Source of the DNA: Isoetes taiwanensis
Lineage: Eukaryota > Streptophyta > Lycopodiopsida > Isoetales > Isoetaceae
NCBI GenBank assembly: GCA_021234155.1
Contig: JAJEKV010000010.1
Coordinates: 19,691,418 to 19,755,417 of the forward strand
Direction of reading: 5' to 3'
DNA: 64,000 nt
In this document: positions 43,518 to 54,898 of the stretch, in pieces
Layout: each line of letters opens with the position of its first letter
Position numbering within the stretch: the first letter of the stretch is position 1
Notes under the pieces: model-generated
Database searches by the model: none
Told to the model about the DNA's origin: nothing
What the model saw: the letters and a program-made list of their open reading frames with translations, nothing else
Made by a program: the position numbers and the translations under genes

Positions 43518-43518
43518 T

Positions 43519-45289
43519 CCACAGGTGCAGTGTTCATGCAGGAAGAGAGAGTAGTAGCGTACGATTCCAAGAAGATGAACGACGCCGAAACACGCTACCC
43601 GACGCACGATCAAGAATTGCTTGCAGTTGTCAGGGCGCTAAGAATTTGGAGGCACTACCTCTTGGGAAGGAAGTTCCAGTTGGACACAGATCATCAGAGC
43701 CTCCAATATGTATTCACGCAACCATACCTTAACTTGAGGCAGCGAAGGTGGATGGAGTTCCTCGAAGAGTATGACTTTGATATAGTCTATAAGCCGGGGA
43801 AGCTCAACGTGGTAGCAGATGCGCTTTCAAGGCATCCTCTGACAACTAGAGTGCATTGCAATGCAATTTCGACTCTCTCCAGTGACTTCAGGAAGAAGAT
43901 CGAAGAAACCTTGCCAGCAGATGTGGACTTCAAGGAAGTATGGGCAAGCTTGTGCAAGAAGGCAAGAACAGATAAGGAGAGGGAAGCCTTCAAAAATTTT
44001 AAGAAGGAAGGTAACCTTTTATACCATAAGAATAAGTTGTGTGTGCCGGAATCATCAGGGGTGAGGAAGTTGATCCTCCATGACACCTAAGTACACGTAC
44101 GCAAATGGTCCAAAAAACACCCCTCCGTTGAACTCTCATGGGTTATACGCTGATCAAAGGTGAATCCCCCGGGTAAGTGGGAGGTCATCAGCATGGACTT
44201 CATAACAGAGCTTCCAAGGACAGTAAGAGGGAAGGATGCCTTGATGGTCGTGGTCGACAAGTTGTCGAAGATGGCACATTTTGTGCCTTGCAGGACCACG
44301 GACACAGCTATGGATACAGCGAAGCTCTTCACCAAAGAAATCTTCAGGTTCCATGGCATGCCAAGGGAGATCATCTCCGACAGAGATCCGAAGTTCATCA
44401 GTACCTTTTGGCAGGAGCTCTTTGCAATGATTCAGACGAAGCTATCCATGAGCACGGCCTATCATCCTCAGACGGATGGGCAAATGGAGCGGACCAACAG
44501 AATTTTAGAAGATATGCTATAAAACTATGTCTGGAACAAACAGGGTATGTGGGAAGAGTTTATTCACTTGGTGGAATTTGCGTATAATAGCACCAAGCAG
44601 GAATCATCCCAAATGTCGCCGTTTATGATCAACTATGGCTATCAATGCCTAACTCCAGACACTTGGCACAACCCCGTGTCAAAGGTAGAGGTTTCGCAGC
44701 AAATGTTGGCCGACATGCAGCACTGGTGGAAGAGGTTCGAGGATATCTTCTTGCAGCAAGGAGTCGACAAAAGAGCATCGCCGACAAGCATCGGACAGTC
44801 AGAGAGTTCCAAGTTGGCGATGACGTGTGGCTCAAGATCAAAGTGAAGCAGGCGAAGCTCTGCATCGGAAATTATAAGAAGCTTGCTCCAAGGTGGGCTG
44901 GACCCTTCAGAATAGTCCAAAGAGTAGGCAACCAATCCTACAAGTTAGACTTGCCAGCACACCTAAAGATTCATAAAGTCTTCCACGTGAGTTTGTTGAA
45001 GAAGCATACTCCTAATCCAGACGAAGTCTTGGACACTCCAACGTTGTTGGAAATGACAGAAGAGCAGCTGGAAATAGTTCCAGAATTGATTCTTGATAAG
45101 GCCTTCAAGAAAACAAGGAGATCGGAGTTTCTCCAATATTTGGTCAAGTGGAAACACTTGCCGGTGGAAGACGCGACATGGGTACTTAAGAAGGATCTAA
45201 TAAAGCAGTACCCACAGTTTATGGAGCAATGGGACGGCAAGGTCATCTCCGAAGAAATCGGCTCAGGCATGTCAATTTGTGTAGATTAA
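43519..45289 (+). pseudogene. Chromovirus RNase H end, integrase and chromodomain
   Basis: Coding resumes with STGAVFMQEERVVAY, the interrupted RNase H strand, then TDHQSLQYVF and DIVYKPGKLNVVADALSRH. After HDT at 44087 the sequence lacks the H-H-C-C zinc-binding region of integrase and restarts at PPGKWEVISMDFITELP, an internal deletion. The integrase core keeps its acidic triad in DFITELP, SDRDPKFIS and QTDGQMERTNR, then hits TAA at 44520. A frame change near 44765 leads to the GPY/F-type region (PRWAGPFRIVQRVGNQSYKL) and a chromodomain (EFLQYLVKWKHLPVEDATWV). In this family chromodomains direct integration to marked chromatin. This copy cannot make a working integrase. Confidence 0.95.
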
Positions 45290-46162
45290 TGTCTTGTATA
45301 GTTAAGATTAATCTACGCACGCAACCTATGCTAGGTATGGGTTGCATGCGTTGTTACCGATGATGAGACCACTACGGTGATCTCTAGGACGTGGTGTAAT
45401 GTCAATGTAGGCATGACCGCGGTTCCGCTTGGATGAGTTGGAAGTTAGATTAGAAAGTCTACTTCTGTCCCACGGAAGTAGACGACCTCGAGAGATAAGA
45501 GGTCATTCAGGAATGCATTGATAGGAAAAGCACCTCTAGTCAATGCCTATGGGGAGGACCCTATCCTTCACGCCCCATATACGTGAAGGACCTTATCCTC
45601 CACGCTGGGCAACTAAAGGTGTAGGCATGAGCGCCATATAGGCATTATAGGGCGCTGTCTCCTCGGCCGCGATGGAAGAAGTATCCTCTTCCTACGCCGG
45701 GAGATTAGCCATGCATTCATGTAGATAGATGGGGTGGTTCCCTTATAACCAAAATTTTATTAATAATTAAAATGGTACTAACGTGGTGTCGACCTGCAGG
45801 CCAATAGAGCACTCCGGAGGGCAAGGAGGTCGAGCTACGAAGACTTGCAACACAAATTTTGTTGGAATGTGTTGCAAGGAATGAAGAGTACCTCGAAGGA
45901 TAACTGTATATGAAATGTTAAAATTTTTTGATAAACTTAATTGTGGTATTAAGTAAGAGGAATAAGTTATTACTTTAATGAAGTTATGAATTGATAAGTA
46001 TTTGATAATCTAATGGCGTAATAATGTTTTAAAAATATTACCTTAAAGTAATCCTAATAAATGTGTAAGTAGGATAGTAGTAGATTGTATGCATCAAGTT
46101 GATTGCAGGTTAGGAAGATCCCAAGGTGGGGAGACCCACGATCCTGCGGACAGCATCATTTC
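45290..46162. other. Chromovirus 3' untranslated region
   Basis: Non-coding DNA lies between the chromodomain stop and the polypurine tract. No further gene is visible. A GC-richer patch with GGAAGTAGACGACCTCGAG occurs near 45475. Confidence 0.6.
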
Positions 46163-46175
46163 AAGGTGGGGAGAA
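46163..46175 (+). promoter_or_regulatory. Polypurine tract
   Basis: The purine run AAGGTGGGGAGAA directly abuts the TG of the 3' LTR. This is the expected plus-strand priming site. Confidence 0.88.
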
Positions 46176-47758
46176 TGTGACGTTCCAGCACAGTATACGA
46201 TCCCAGGACGTATACTGTACTGCCTCATCACGCGTACACGCCACCCCGACTGACGTGTACGCCGACGCGTAACCAAGCAGGTAGCACCCTAGGGGGCAAC
46301 CTGCAAGGTGTGTGCATTTATTAATGTGCACATTTTCCGATGTCCACATTTATCCAAGTGTGCACATTTTTCCATGCGGACACTTTATGCCACTTAATAA
46401 AGGCAAGTGGGCCACACCAATTATCCCACATGCTAAAAGGGGTAATTGGAAACCCTAGCCCTAACCCCTTGTCTATTTAGGTAAAGGAAACCCTAACTTG
46501 CTATTTTCGTTCATGCCATTTTAGGGCTCTGTTTTACTTGCTCCAGGAGTCAAACCCGCCTCCCAGACTCTGTCTGAGCGATCTAGCTCGTTAGTTTCCC
46601 ATTCTAGCTTCATCTTCTAGCAGCAGAGCAGGACGATCGAGTTCAGAGCAGGAGGAGCGAGCCAAGGATCAGGTATTTAGTCAATTTAATAGCCTAAACC
46701 ATCTTCCAGTCATTGAATCAGTAGGTTTAGCCTATTAAATTGCCCATAGCAGCCATTTAGATCCTCAGATAACAAGCTCTAACTAAAGAACCTAACTCTA
46801 TGATATAGATTAAATCTAGTTCTTTAGTTCCTCTGTGATGTATATGGATGATGTATCTATGTGAACTCATTGTATTGGGAAGGGGGGTAGAGACCTTAAG
46901 GCCTAGCAGTTGATGCTCCTAGCTAGCCTCTTTAGCACACTGTAAATTCGGCCTGTGTACAAGAACTACACCTGGTTGTGGGTGAAGGGGCCAGACTGGC
47001 TCATAAGGAGGTTCGTGTTATGACTCTTGAATGATCCCCCTGGTGTGTAAAGTCTACCGGGGATCACTGTGGACTTGGTCTAATGGCTTGCCACTGAGTG
47101 TGGGTAAGGCATGGGCTCGACACCCGTGGAGTGATGCATCACTCTCCATTGGGTTCAAGTCGAATAAGGGCGGTGGCCCTCTAGTCACCTTGAGTCAGCA
47201 TGTAGATCTCTGGAGGGAGTGATCCCTACCTGCCCCATCGGAACTGGGGAGATGCAACCCAGGAATAGCCCCTTTGGCTATGCATCCGGCGGGCTACAGT
47301 CAGGTCCCAACACTCTTCAACCTACTCTGCAAAGTGTGCACAGGAGGGGCGGATGGAGTGGACTACCCTAAGCCATGTTCTCATGCCAGCCAAATCCATT
47401 GCCATGAATTCTGTCTGCAATGAATTCTGGAGACCCAAGCCGTCAGTCACTCCCTGGAGTCTGAGCCTTGGGTAGGATCCCCATATGTGATGTGCTGATC
47501 TTTGTCTATAGATATGGATGAGCCACCCTTCGAGGTGGTTATGTGATGATGTTGTATACTGACATGTATGTTTATGCTTCCGCAGCTAGGTAGGCCCTGA
47601 AGGGAGACAGGGTAGAATGACCCCTTCATTCTTCCCACTGGAACTCATCAAGGTTGCAGTGACACGTGGAGGGCCCTGTATCAGTATGGAGCTGGTATGG
47701 GGGATGAACTCCTGTTTGTATACGGTGAGTGCACCGTATACGAGTAGGGGACGTCACA
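46176..47758 (+). mobile_element. Chromovirus 3' LTR, complete
   Basis: This 1583-bp LTR begins TGTGACGTTCC and ends GGGGACGTCACA, an 8-bp terminal inverted repeat with TG...CA. Its last 930 bp match the 5' LTR nearly exactly. The solo LTR at 12411-14020 is an older relative. Near its 3' end is the palindrome GTATACGGTGAGTGCACCGT. Confidence 0.95.
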
Positions 47759-47783
47759 GCTAATGCTGTTTGAGTCACATGTA

Positions 47784-48853
47784 TCACCCATAGGCATTCC
47801 TACAGCAATGCCGTGGGCGGAACCAACAGTAACAAGCCCTATCCTTTCTTAGTTGCTCGCCGCTTTGGGAATGGACTGCAGATCTGCTAGGACTATTCAG
47901 CTTATCCGGTGCATTGAAACTGACTTTCTTATCAGGCTTCTGGTAAGAGGATTGTTGTGGAGGCTCTGGACTAGGTGAATGTGGCCTATAAGGTGTATTC
48001 ACCAAAGTTTGATGGTCGTTGGTATGTAAACTTTGGTGCTTCGTCTTCAAGGTTAAGGGCTTTGGCTTCGGCTTTCACAAACGTCTTGGGATCTATGCCA
48101 CGAACCATCTTCTTAAGGCTTGCAGATAAGCCTTTAATGTAGCCCTCAATAGCATGCCTTTCAATAATAGCTGGCACATATAAGTAGAGGTGCATAAACT
48201 CATCAGTATATTCCTGGACTGAAATGTTCTTTTGCTCCAAGCAATAAAAAATCTGAACTTGTTGGCATTTATGTGCTCGTGAAATATAATGGGCATAAAC
48301 GCCTTAGCAAACCTCTTAAACCTGCATTTATTCCTGTTTAACCCATTAGCTTTGGCGTACCCTTTCCTCCAAATGCGTGCAACACTAGTAAGGTTTGTGG
48401 TAACAACCTTTCCCGTGTCCTTATTTGTCACCCCATATGAGGTACCAAATTTCTACCTCTCATTGACCCATGACTCAGCGTCCATACCAGACCTGGACTT
48501 CCCAGAAAATTGCTCAAAGTTTTTGGTTCTTCCAGATTTTAGCGATGACAGAATCCACTGTCTTCTAATAGTCCTTCTTGCTAATTTTAGCAATCTCTGC
48601 TTCAAAATCTGGAGGAGTCGGTAGAGTCCGAACTCGAACTATATATCGAAGAATTGCGTGGGTGCTTAGCTCGTGTTGGATTAACAGTAGTTATGCTGGT
48701 GCAGATGGCGGTGGCATTTGATTGGCTTCTCCAAGGAGGGGGGGAGGGCACCCGAGGGCCATATTCGTGAACCATGGGCGACGGGTTCCTCTGCAATGCA
48801 TAAACCTGCTCAAGGGTTTGTGGTTCAATTGGGATAGCCAGGGATTGTGACAT
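47784..48853 (-). pseudogene. Older Ty3/gypsy gag fragment
   Basis: Minus-strand pieces carry MSQSLAIPIEPQTLEQ, a Ser-rich stretch (IYSSSSDSTDSS), RNKCRFKRFAKAF and VQEYTDEFMHLYLYVP. These are the gag capsid blocks also present in the chromovirus gag at 28.6-29.3 kb. Frames change several times and the fragment ends near the region before the zinc knuckle. The 3' LTR abuts its left end, so the younger chromovirus probably inserted into this older element. Confidence 0.85.
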
Positions 48854-49681
48854 GCCCTGTTTATATCAAGAAAAGGGTGGTTATAGAGGACAATTGTGTA
48901 TGGAGTAACTCATGTGGCTATTAAGAGAGCATACATAATCACTATCTATACCAAAAGTTAACGCTAGAAGACATCATATTAAAATCCAAATATATAATAT
49001 AGATTATAATTTTGCCAATTTTGGCTACGAAGATGTGTGGTGTCACATCATCAATAAAACATAAAACAAACAAAGGGTCATCACGAGCTCAGCCCCGCCT
49101 CATCTTGCATAGGCGGGGATCTTTGGGCTACGATTGATGCCGAAGAAGAGTGACGCCGGGGTTGACGCTAATTGCAATCGCCGATGCGATCTTAGGTGGA
49201 TCGAAGGTGCGACAACTAGCATCTTCATGCTCATCTACGCAGCTATGTCATAGCCTAAGGCCGTTATAGTAAGATCATGGCGTACCAAAACAATGGTAAC
49301 CGTTCGGCTTTTGATGATCTTTGTTATGGGATTCATGTCATATGTAATGAGCATGATGGAGAAGCAATTGTTTGCACTTAATTGGCCTAGATAAAAGCCT
49401 TGATATCATTGAGATCGTGAGTAGATAAGCCACTGAGAACTATTTTAAGCAACACTATGGGATAACTATAGGTCGAATGAATTGTTGACAAGTTACATGG
49501 CCTTTTAGAAAGTTTTGAAGTATATCTAGCGGGAGATGATCGAAGGAAGTCTGCACCGAAATCTATTGCCAATTTGTGCTAGAAAGTTGCGAACCTATCT
49601 GCCGGAACCAAATGCTTAGGCCAACGGAGATAACTCAAGCAAAGGAAGATGAATTCGGCTTGAATTGAGCCTAATGGAATG
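48854..49681. other. No gene seen
   Basis: This is mixed-composition DNA without a supportable frame or recognised repeat. Confidence 0.5.
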
Positions 49682-49874
49682 TGTTGTGATGCTACAGTGA
49701 TTGAGTTAATCACTTAGCTACAGTGTTTAAATTAGAACCATTGGATATAAACTAGTATTTGCCTTATATTCTTTTTAATACAAGATAAACATGAAGGCAC
49801 AAAGATTGTTCTAGTGTTTTAAGAAGTAATGTATGGCCAAGCTCATATAGTTTGATTGCCTTAAATTTTTTACA
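49682..49874 (+). mobile_element. Probable short Ty1/copia LTR
   Basis: The stretch from TGTTGTGATGC to TTTTTTACA ends three bases before a primer-binding site and has TG...CA ends. Its left end is set only by the TG motif, so the length is uncertain. Confidence 0.35.
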
Positions 49875-49877
49875 TTC

Positions 49878-50555
49878 TGGTATCAGAGCTTGATCAATAA
49901 TATGGCAACACGCTTCAGAGCTTCTTGTTGAATACAATTGACGAGTATGCAGGGGGACCAGGTTTTCAAGTCTAGAAAGACAAAATGAAAAGGGTGTTGG
50001 AAGCTGAAGATCTCTGGTCTGTTATACAAGATACATGTGACACATGGGATAATAAAACTGTTGTAAGCAGCACTGCTACAGGAAGCACAACTTGTTCTCC
50101 AAGAATGCTGCAAGTACTAACACTATTGCAGGCACAAACATCAATGCAGCAGCAGGACCAAGTGGAGTTGGAGCAAGGATAGAAGCAACCAAAGTGAAAG
50201 AAGCTAAAGATATAATATGCTTCAATTGTTCTCAAACTTAGGAATAAAACACCTAAGCAAATGTGGGAATATCTGCTTAAGAATTTCCAGAATAAAACTA
50301 CGTCTCAGATTGTTGGAGCTGGAGCTGGAGCTGGAGCTAAGGAAGTTAAGGTATAATGAAACCGATGATTTGAACAAATATTTTGAAAATTTTGATACTA
50401 TTATTTCAAATTTGGAAAGGGCTGGAGTCCCGTACACAGAGCATAATCAGGTACTTGTCATATCTAGGCACTTCACAAAATTTAAATATTTGGCAGTATT
50501 TATTGGACGTACCGCAAAAACCATAGATGAGGCTGAAGAAATGGTAAGATCAGTT
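49878..50555 (+). pseudogene. Ty1/copia PBS and gag fragment
   Basis: TGGTATCAGAGC at 49878-49889 is a Met-tRNA primer site. Downstream frames encode copia-gag-like blocks: WKDKMKRVLEAEDLWSVI-type sequence, MWEYLLKNFQNKT, and DLNKYFENFDTIISNLERAG followed by VRSVLPSS. The pieces are out of order or frame relative to an intact gag, and a (CTGGAG)n expansion lies at about 50318-50336. Homology ends near 50555, where minus-strand ORF2 homology begins. Confidence 0.7.
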
Positions 50556-51184
50556 CTTCCTTCGTCGAAGGTTCCCAATGACATGGTACATCCACAAAAT
50601 GTCATCAAGCAAGAGATACTCTTGCCTTTTGATGTAGATGACCGGCAACTTGTCTAATCCAACGAGTTTGTAGGCATGACTTCAATGGATAGGCATTTCT
50701 TCGGCCAATTGTTTCCATCATTCGTAATCATCCCTGCCCACGCGCTCATCATCCTCTGCTGATTCAGGGACGTGCCTCTTTCCTTTCTCTTCCTCTATGT
50801 CCTCATCCTTTATACATCTATCCATCAAGATAGCGAGGGCAAATCAAACTTCAAAGAGTGTTTCATCTTCTCCGTGCAGGATAGGCAACTGTTTACCTCG
50901 ACGAATGGTACCATATATGACCTGATATGCTGGCCTGTCATTCTCCAACATTTGAGTTAGAAGGGTTTAGGGAAAATATAATTTGGCCGTGTCGTTGAGG
51001 CAAAAACAATGTGGCATCATCTCCTGGGTATAAAAGCTTACCCAGGGAGCATACTTTGGGTTGGCCTGCATGTTGGAGATGAGATCCACCTCCTGGACTA
51101 GATGCTGATGGAGTGAATCAAAAGGAATCTCTGGAGCCCACGGCTCATCGCCGGCGTACAATTGGAGGCACTTAGACTAGTCCA
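50556..51184 (-). pseudogene. Third ORF2 copy, truncated, without an H3-like partner
   Basis: On the minus strand ATG at about 51184 opens MD-stop-SKCLQLYAGDEPWAPE, followed by a block with APWVSFYTQEMMPHC, then LYFPKP-type sequence across a frame change. After it come RPAYQVIYGTIRRGKQLPI, FALAILMDRCIKDEDIEEEK and KRQEYLLLDDIL. These align in order with ORF2 of segment B (YFVPRP, KYLTNKAQRL, ALAIFL) and segment C (WIPKP, EGKEYLLLSDILRN). The copy ends at the copia gag junction. No palindrome of type B or C and no histone-fold sequence is visible to its right. Confidence 0.6.
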
Positions 51185-52575
51185 TGGGAGCAAGGTAGGG
51201 AGTAGGAAGGGATGAAGGCGCTAGGGGAGCCCCCAAGAATTAAACCCTAAAAGTGAAATCCTACTTTTAATAGAGTTTATGCTATTGTTAGCGTTTATTA
51301 TTAATTCTTTTTTTTTTTCTTTTTTCCCCCTTTTTTTTTAGCGCAATAGCCCAACCTCGAATGTCACCTTATCTGAAAGTCTAGGCTATCCATGTGTCCA
51401 AATATTTGAGGTGGAACTATCTAGAGCCACTGGATATTCATCTAAAGGAGCGAACGTCTCAGAAAAATAGGAAAATGACGATGCTTGGGAAGGTTGCTCT
51501 TTGTTGGCTTGCCCTATTTCCAAAAATTCTGCTATGAGGTGTAGATAACAGTTGAGTAGATCCATCTCTGCAATGTAGATCGATGGCAAAGACTCTGTTA
51601 TATCTATATTTTTGTCTGATAAGGTGGGTGCCCATTGTTGGCTCACTTTGTTGCATTCAATCTAGAAACTTGACCTCCTCTTCAAATCTGCCAATAAAAA
51701 AGATATCACCATGTGCCCCAAATCCAGACCTATCTAGCAATATAATTCATGCAAGTAATTGAGTTACCTAGTGAGAGTAGTACCCTGTTATAGTAGGGAG
51801 GGGGGGTCAGGGCCCCCAATTGGTGATAGTGGTCACGAGTTGGACCATTTAGTTAGTGCTGCCTAGGAGTCCAAGATGGTGCACATATAAACTCAGATTG
51901 GAGATACAGAACAATACTTTAGCTTACCTCAAATAATGATTTGGCCTTGGTTACAATTCATCGTTTGCCTCAAGGATGCATGCATCAGCTCCAAACCTGT
52001 TGAAATATGTTAAAGGGGACTGAAGGAATTGAACCTTCATGATATTTTCATGTCATTTCCATTGCCCCCCTGCAGCAAACCATGCACACTATTAGTATGG
52101 GAAAGCAAGGATTCATGGACACTTGTTTATAAGTTGTCTCCACAATCCTGCTCTCCAAATAAACTAGGTTGCAGAATGAAATAAGGTGAAGGCGCTTACC
52201 TTTGGAAAATGCAAAGCAGCAGCAAAGAGTGTTCACTCCCTGTATCCATAAATCTGTAGGTCAATAGAAGTCTTGGTTATTCAAACATGTAGATAAACTG
52301 AACGCCTTAGTACAAGAGCTACTTACATTTCCCAAAAGCAAATCTTCCAACTTGCTAAATTGTTGGTTGCTGTTATAGAGATCAGTCCCACATTGAGGCA
52401 TGTTGCACATATAACAAAATTTTCATTATACCAAGTAAATGTACAAAAACCAATGCATATCCATGCATTGTAGTCAGTGGCATTATTGGCCTGCATATAC
52501 AAAAATCAATGCCTTTATGCATTGTAGTTAGTAGAAATAAAATTATGGACACAAAATTCTGCAACAACATTGTAG
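51185..52575. other. No gene seen
   Basis: AT-rich DNA contains a T-rich run at about 51308-51342. Short minus-strand frames (for example 51386-51646) are unrecognised. Confidence 0.5.
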
Positions 52576-54898
52576 CTACTTGCTCATGCTAGTGCCATTG
52601 TAGAACACATTCAATGTCCTGCTCCTTCTTATCCCAAGTTCCCCCTCCTCACTATCATCCACTTGCCCTTCCAGAGTGCAAGCAACATTCTCCATATCCA
52701 TATGATGGTCTTGAATATCTATAAAGCCTTCAATTGAAGGCTGAACAGAGCACCTTTCATCATCCCAAGAAAGCTCAACATTGCCCTCTTCACAAGGATC
52801 ATCCTCAAAGTGCTCTTGCACTTCAACAAACCTGTCCTCTTCAACCATGCACTGGTCATCTGTATAATCAATTGGGATAAAGCCTTTGCGCCTCAAAAGC
52901 TTAATTCTAGTCTTTGCCCTTGCCTCTCTAACAGTTTGAGACAATGGTTTGGGAGGGCCAAAAAGTTCATGGCTAGTATATATGCACTTGTCCTCGTTAG
53001 TAAACAACATGGATCTCCACCTTTTAGACTCCAATTCATAATTATTATCAAATTGTTTTTGAGCTTCTTTTGCCGCCCTTGCTTCAGCCTTACTAGCTAA
53101 TGCACCAACATTTGCCTTCGCTTTTAGTATTTGTTGTCTCTTCTTTTGTTCAAGAATCTCTTTCCTCATTCTTTCTGCTTCTTCAGCCCTTCTCTTATGC
53201 TCGAGCTTGGCAGCAAGAACATCATCACTAGTCACAAGGAGCATTTGCTGCAGGATTAATCCCAATGCCTTAGAATTCTTCCTCATAATGGGCAATTTCA
53301 AGCACCATTTGAATTGCAGCTTGCCTACATCAAGAGGATCTTGATACCCATTCGGATTGCAGCTAGCAGTTGGGATAGGGATGCTAGATGGCAGGAGTTC
53401 AGATGGAATGTTGGCAGTTGGGATAGGCATGTCATCAACTGCCTCCTCTTTAACTATTTCCTCTTCATAATCCCCAAACTCATGCACATCATTAGTGCCA
53501 GCATTAGCCATCCTATCAGCAGTCTTTGTTGGCCTAGCTTTCATGAAACTAAATGGCCAGATCCCCTCTTCTCAAAACCAGCCTTGATATTATCAGCTGT
53601 AATGGAAAGGGACAAGGTTTTTGAGACCATACCAGCCATATCAGCCCTGTTGAAAACTTTTGGAACCACTTGTTCCATGTACTCCATCCTCATCCTTCTA
53701 AATTGTTCTGTAACAACATATTAACATATGTTAGCAACCATAATTCAATCAAAGCAAGCACAAAAGGCAGCAAGCAAACACTCTATGTCATACTCTTAAA
53801 TGGATCAAAACAAGACACGTCCAATGGTTGAAGTGCATGGCTAGTATGGGGAGGTAGCTGTAGAATATGTAGGCCAATTTCTCTTGCATGTTCAATAACA
53901 TTCAAGTTGACATGTGAACTACGTCCATCACAGATAATAAGGTGTGGTCTGGTCTGGCTAACCCCACTCGGTACCTTGTATTTGAAGTGATCAATCCACT
54001 TGGCAAAGAGTGCATCAGTTACCCATGCACTTTTCTGAAATGACATGGCAGCACCTGGCTCACAGCCAGCAAGGAGGTCCCAATCTTTCATAGTTTGACC
54101 CTTAAAAACATAGATACAAGGATCTTACCACCAAAAACATTTATGCACACTAGAGCAATGATCCATTGTCTATTTTTTGGGACATTTTCAAATACTTCTT
54201 GCTGCCCTCTTCTAGCAAGAATTCTCACATCTTTTATTTCTCCAGCCATGATGCCAGTTTCATCACAATTCCATATTCTATATCAGGGGTCAGTTGTAGC
54301 TCTTCAATAAGGTTTCTTAAGTTGGTATAGAAGGCAAGCAAGTTATCTGTATTCAATGCCTTTACTCTTTGGGTGTCAATAGTCTCAGGACTCCTCAAAG
54401 CTACACTAGGATGCCTCCTTTTGAAGCCCCTCCACCATGATCTTCCAGGCATACTATCCTTCCAAAGGGTGATCCTACCTGCAGCAAGTTCACTTGCCTT
54501 CTTGCAAAGGCCATCAATGGTTACTCCTCTTCCCTCCTTTGCTCGGGAATGGATTCAAGCCGCAAGCTCCTCCTCCTCTTCTAAATTAAGGCATTTAGGC
54601 CTAGGTCCAAGTTTATGTCTGCTTCTTCCATAAAGCCAGTTCCAAAGTGTCCAGCAGCACTTCTGATGCTCATGTTGCCATCATCAAATGCATCTTGTGC
54701 ATTCTCCATTTGTTCCATTGTCCACTGTCCCCTCTTTTGGCATCTTATTCTCTTATTGCCAACAAGATTGGGATTATGTGCACCATCCTCCTCAAGTTTC
54801 AGCAGCACAGGTTCATTGGTTTTCTTCTTCTTAGTCTTCAGAGGAGGAACTAGCTCCTCAACCCTGCCTACAACTCGTCCTCTCCTTAATTCCATGAA
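52576..54898 (-). pseudogene. Tigger/pogo-like (Tc1-mariner superfamily) transposase
   Basis: Minus-strand blocks in order are a psq-type helix-turn-helix (QWTMEQMENAQDAFDDGN), a CENP-B/Tc5-type DNA-binding domain (GRSWWRGFKRRHPSVALRSP), and the DDE core (HLIICDGRSSHVNLNVIEHA, then LQLPPHTSHALQPLDVSCF). After these comes a long C-terminal charged coiled coil (52576-53544). Stops and frame changes separate the blocks near 54575, 54240 and 53780. The C-terminal part remains open for 322 codons. Domain order and motifs fit plant pogo-like transposases. Terminal repeats were not located. Confidence 0.85.

Larger units (their letters stand above)
31319..43518 (+). mobile_element. Segment C: 12.2-kb palindrome-bearing element inside RNase H
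   Basis: Chromovirus coding sequence breaks after a D-A-S-K-H-type RNase H strand (here G-A-S-K-H) and resumes at 43519 with S-T-G-A-V-F-M-Q, the next residues of that strand. CAT at 31316-31318 recurs at 43516-43518 and may be a 3-bp target duplication. I find no clear terminal inverted repeats. The right end carries a roughly 550-bp direct repeat (41016-41575 and 42974-43517), both copies ending GATAGGAGGCCAT. Contents are an H3-like gene, ORF2, four coiled-coil genes, a transposase-like gene on the minus strand, and about ten long palindromes of one family. Confidence 0.8.
23036..47758 (+). mobile_element. Composite Ty3/gypsy chromovirus with two inserted segments
   Basis: In order, the parts are a truncated 5' LTR, a PBS, segment B, gag, protease, RT, segment C inside RNase H, the rest of RNase H, integrase, chromodomain, PPT and a full 3' LTR. 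Without B (24032-28376) and C (31319-43518) the element would be about 8 kb, a usual chromovirus size. The two LTRs differ at only a few positions over 930 bp, so the copy is fairly young, yet pol carries stops and a deletion. The 5' LTR has lost about 650 bp at its left end, so no left target duplication can be read. Confidence 0.88.

Noticed and set aside
31319-43518. Integrated giant DNA virus
   Set aside because: Palindromes between genes and a histone gene invite the comparison. But I see no capsid, packaging ATPase, DNA polymerase or other core viral gene, and the promoters look like plant pol II promoters. It is kept only as an analogy.
50217-50657. A single 146-codon copia protein
   Set aside because: Only the part to about 50555 is gag-like. 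Beyond that the minus strand carries ORF2 homology, so the plus-strand tail is a chance extension.
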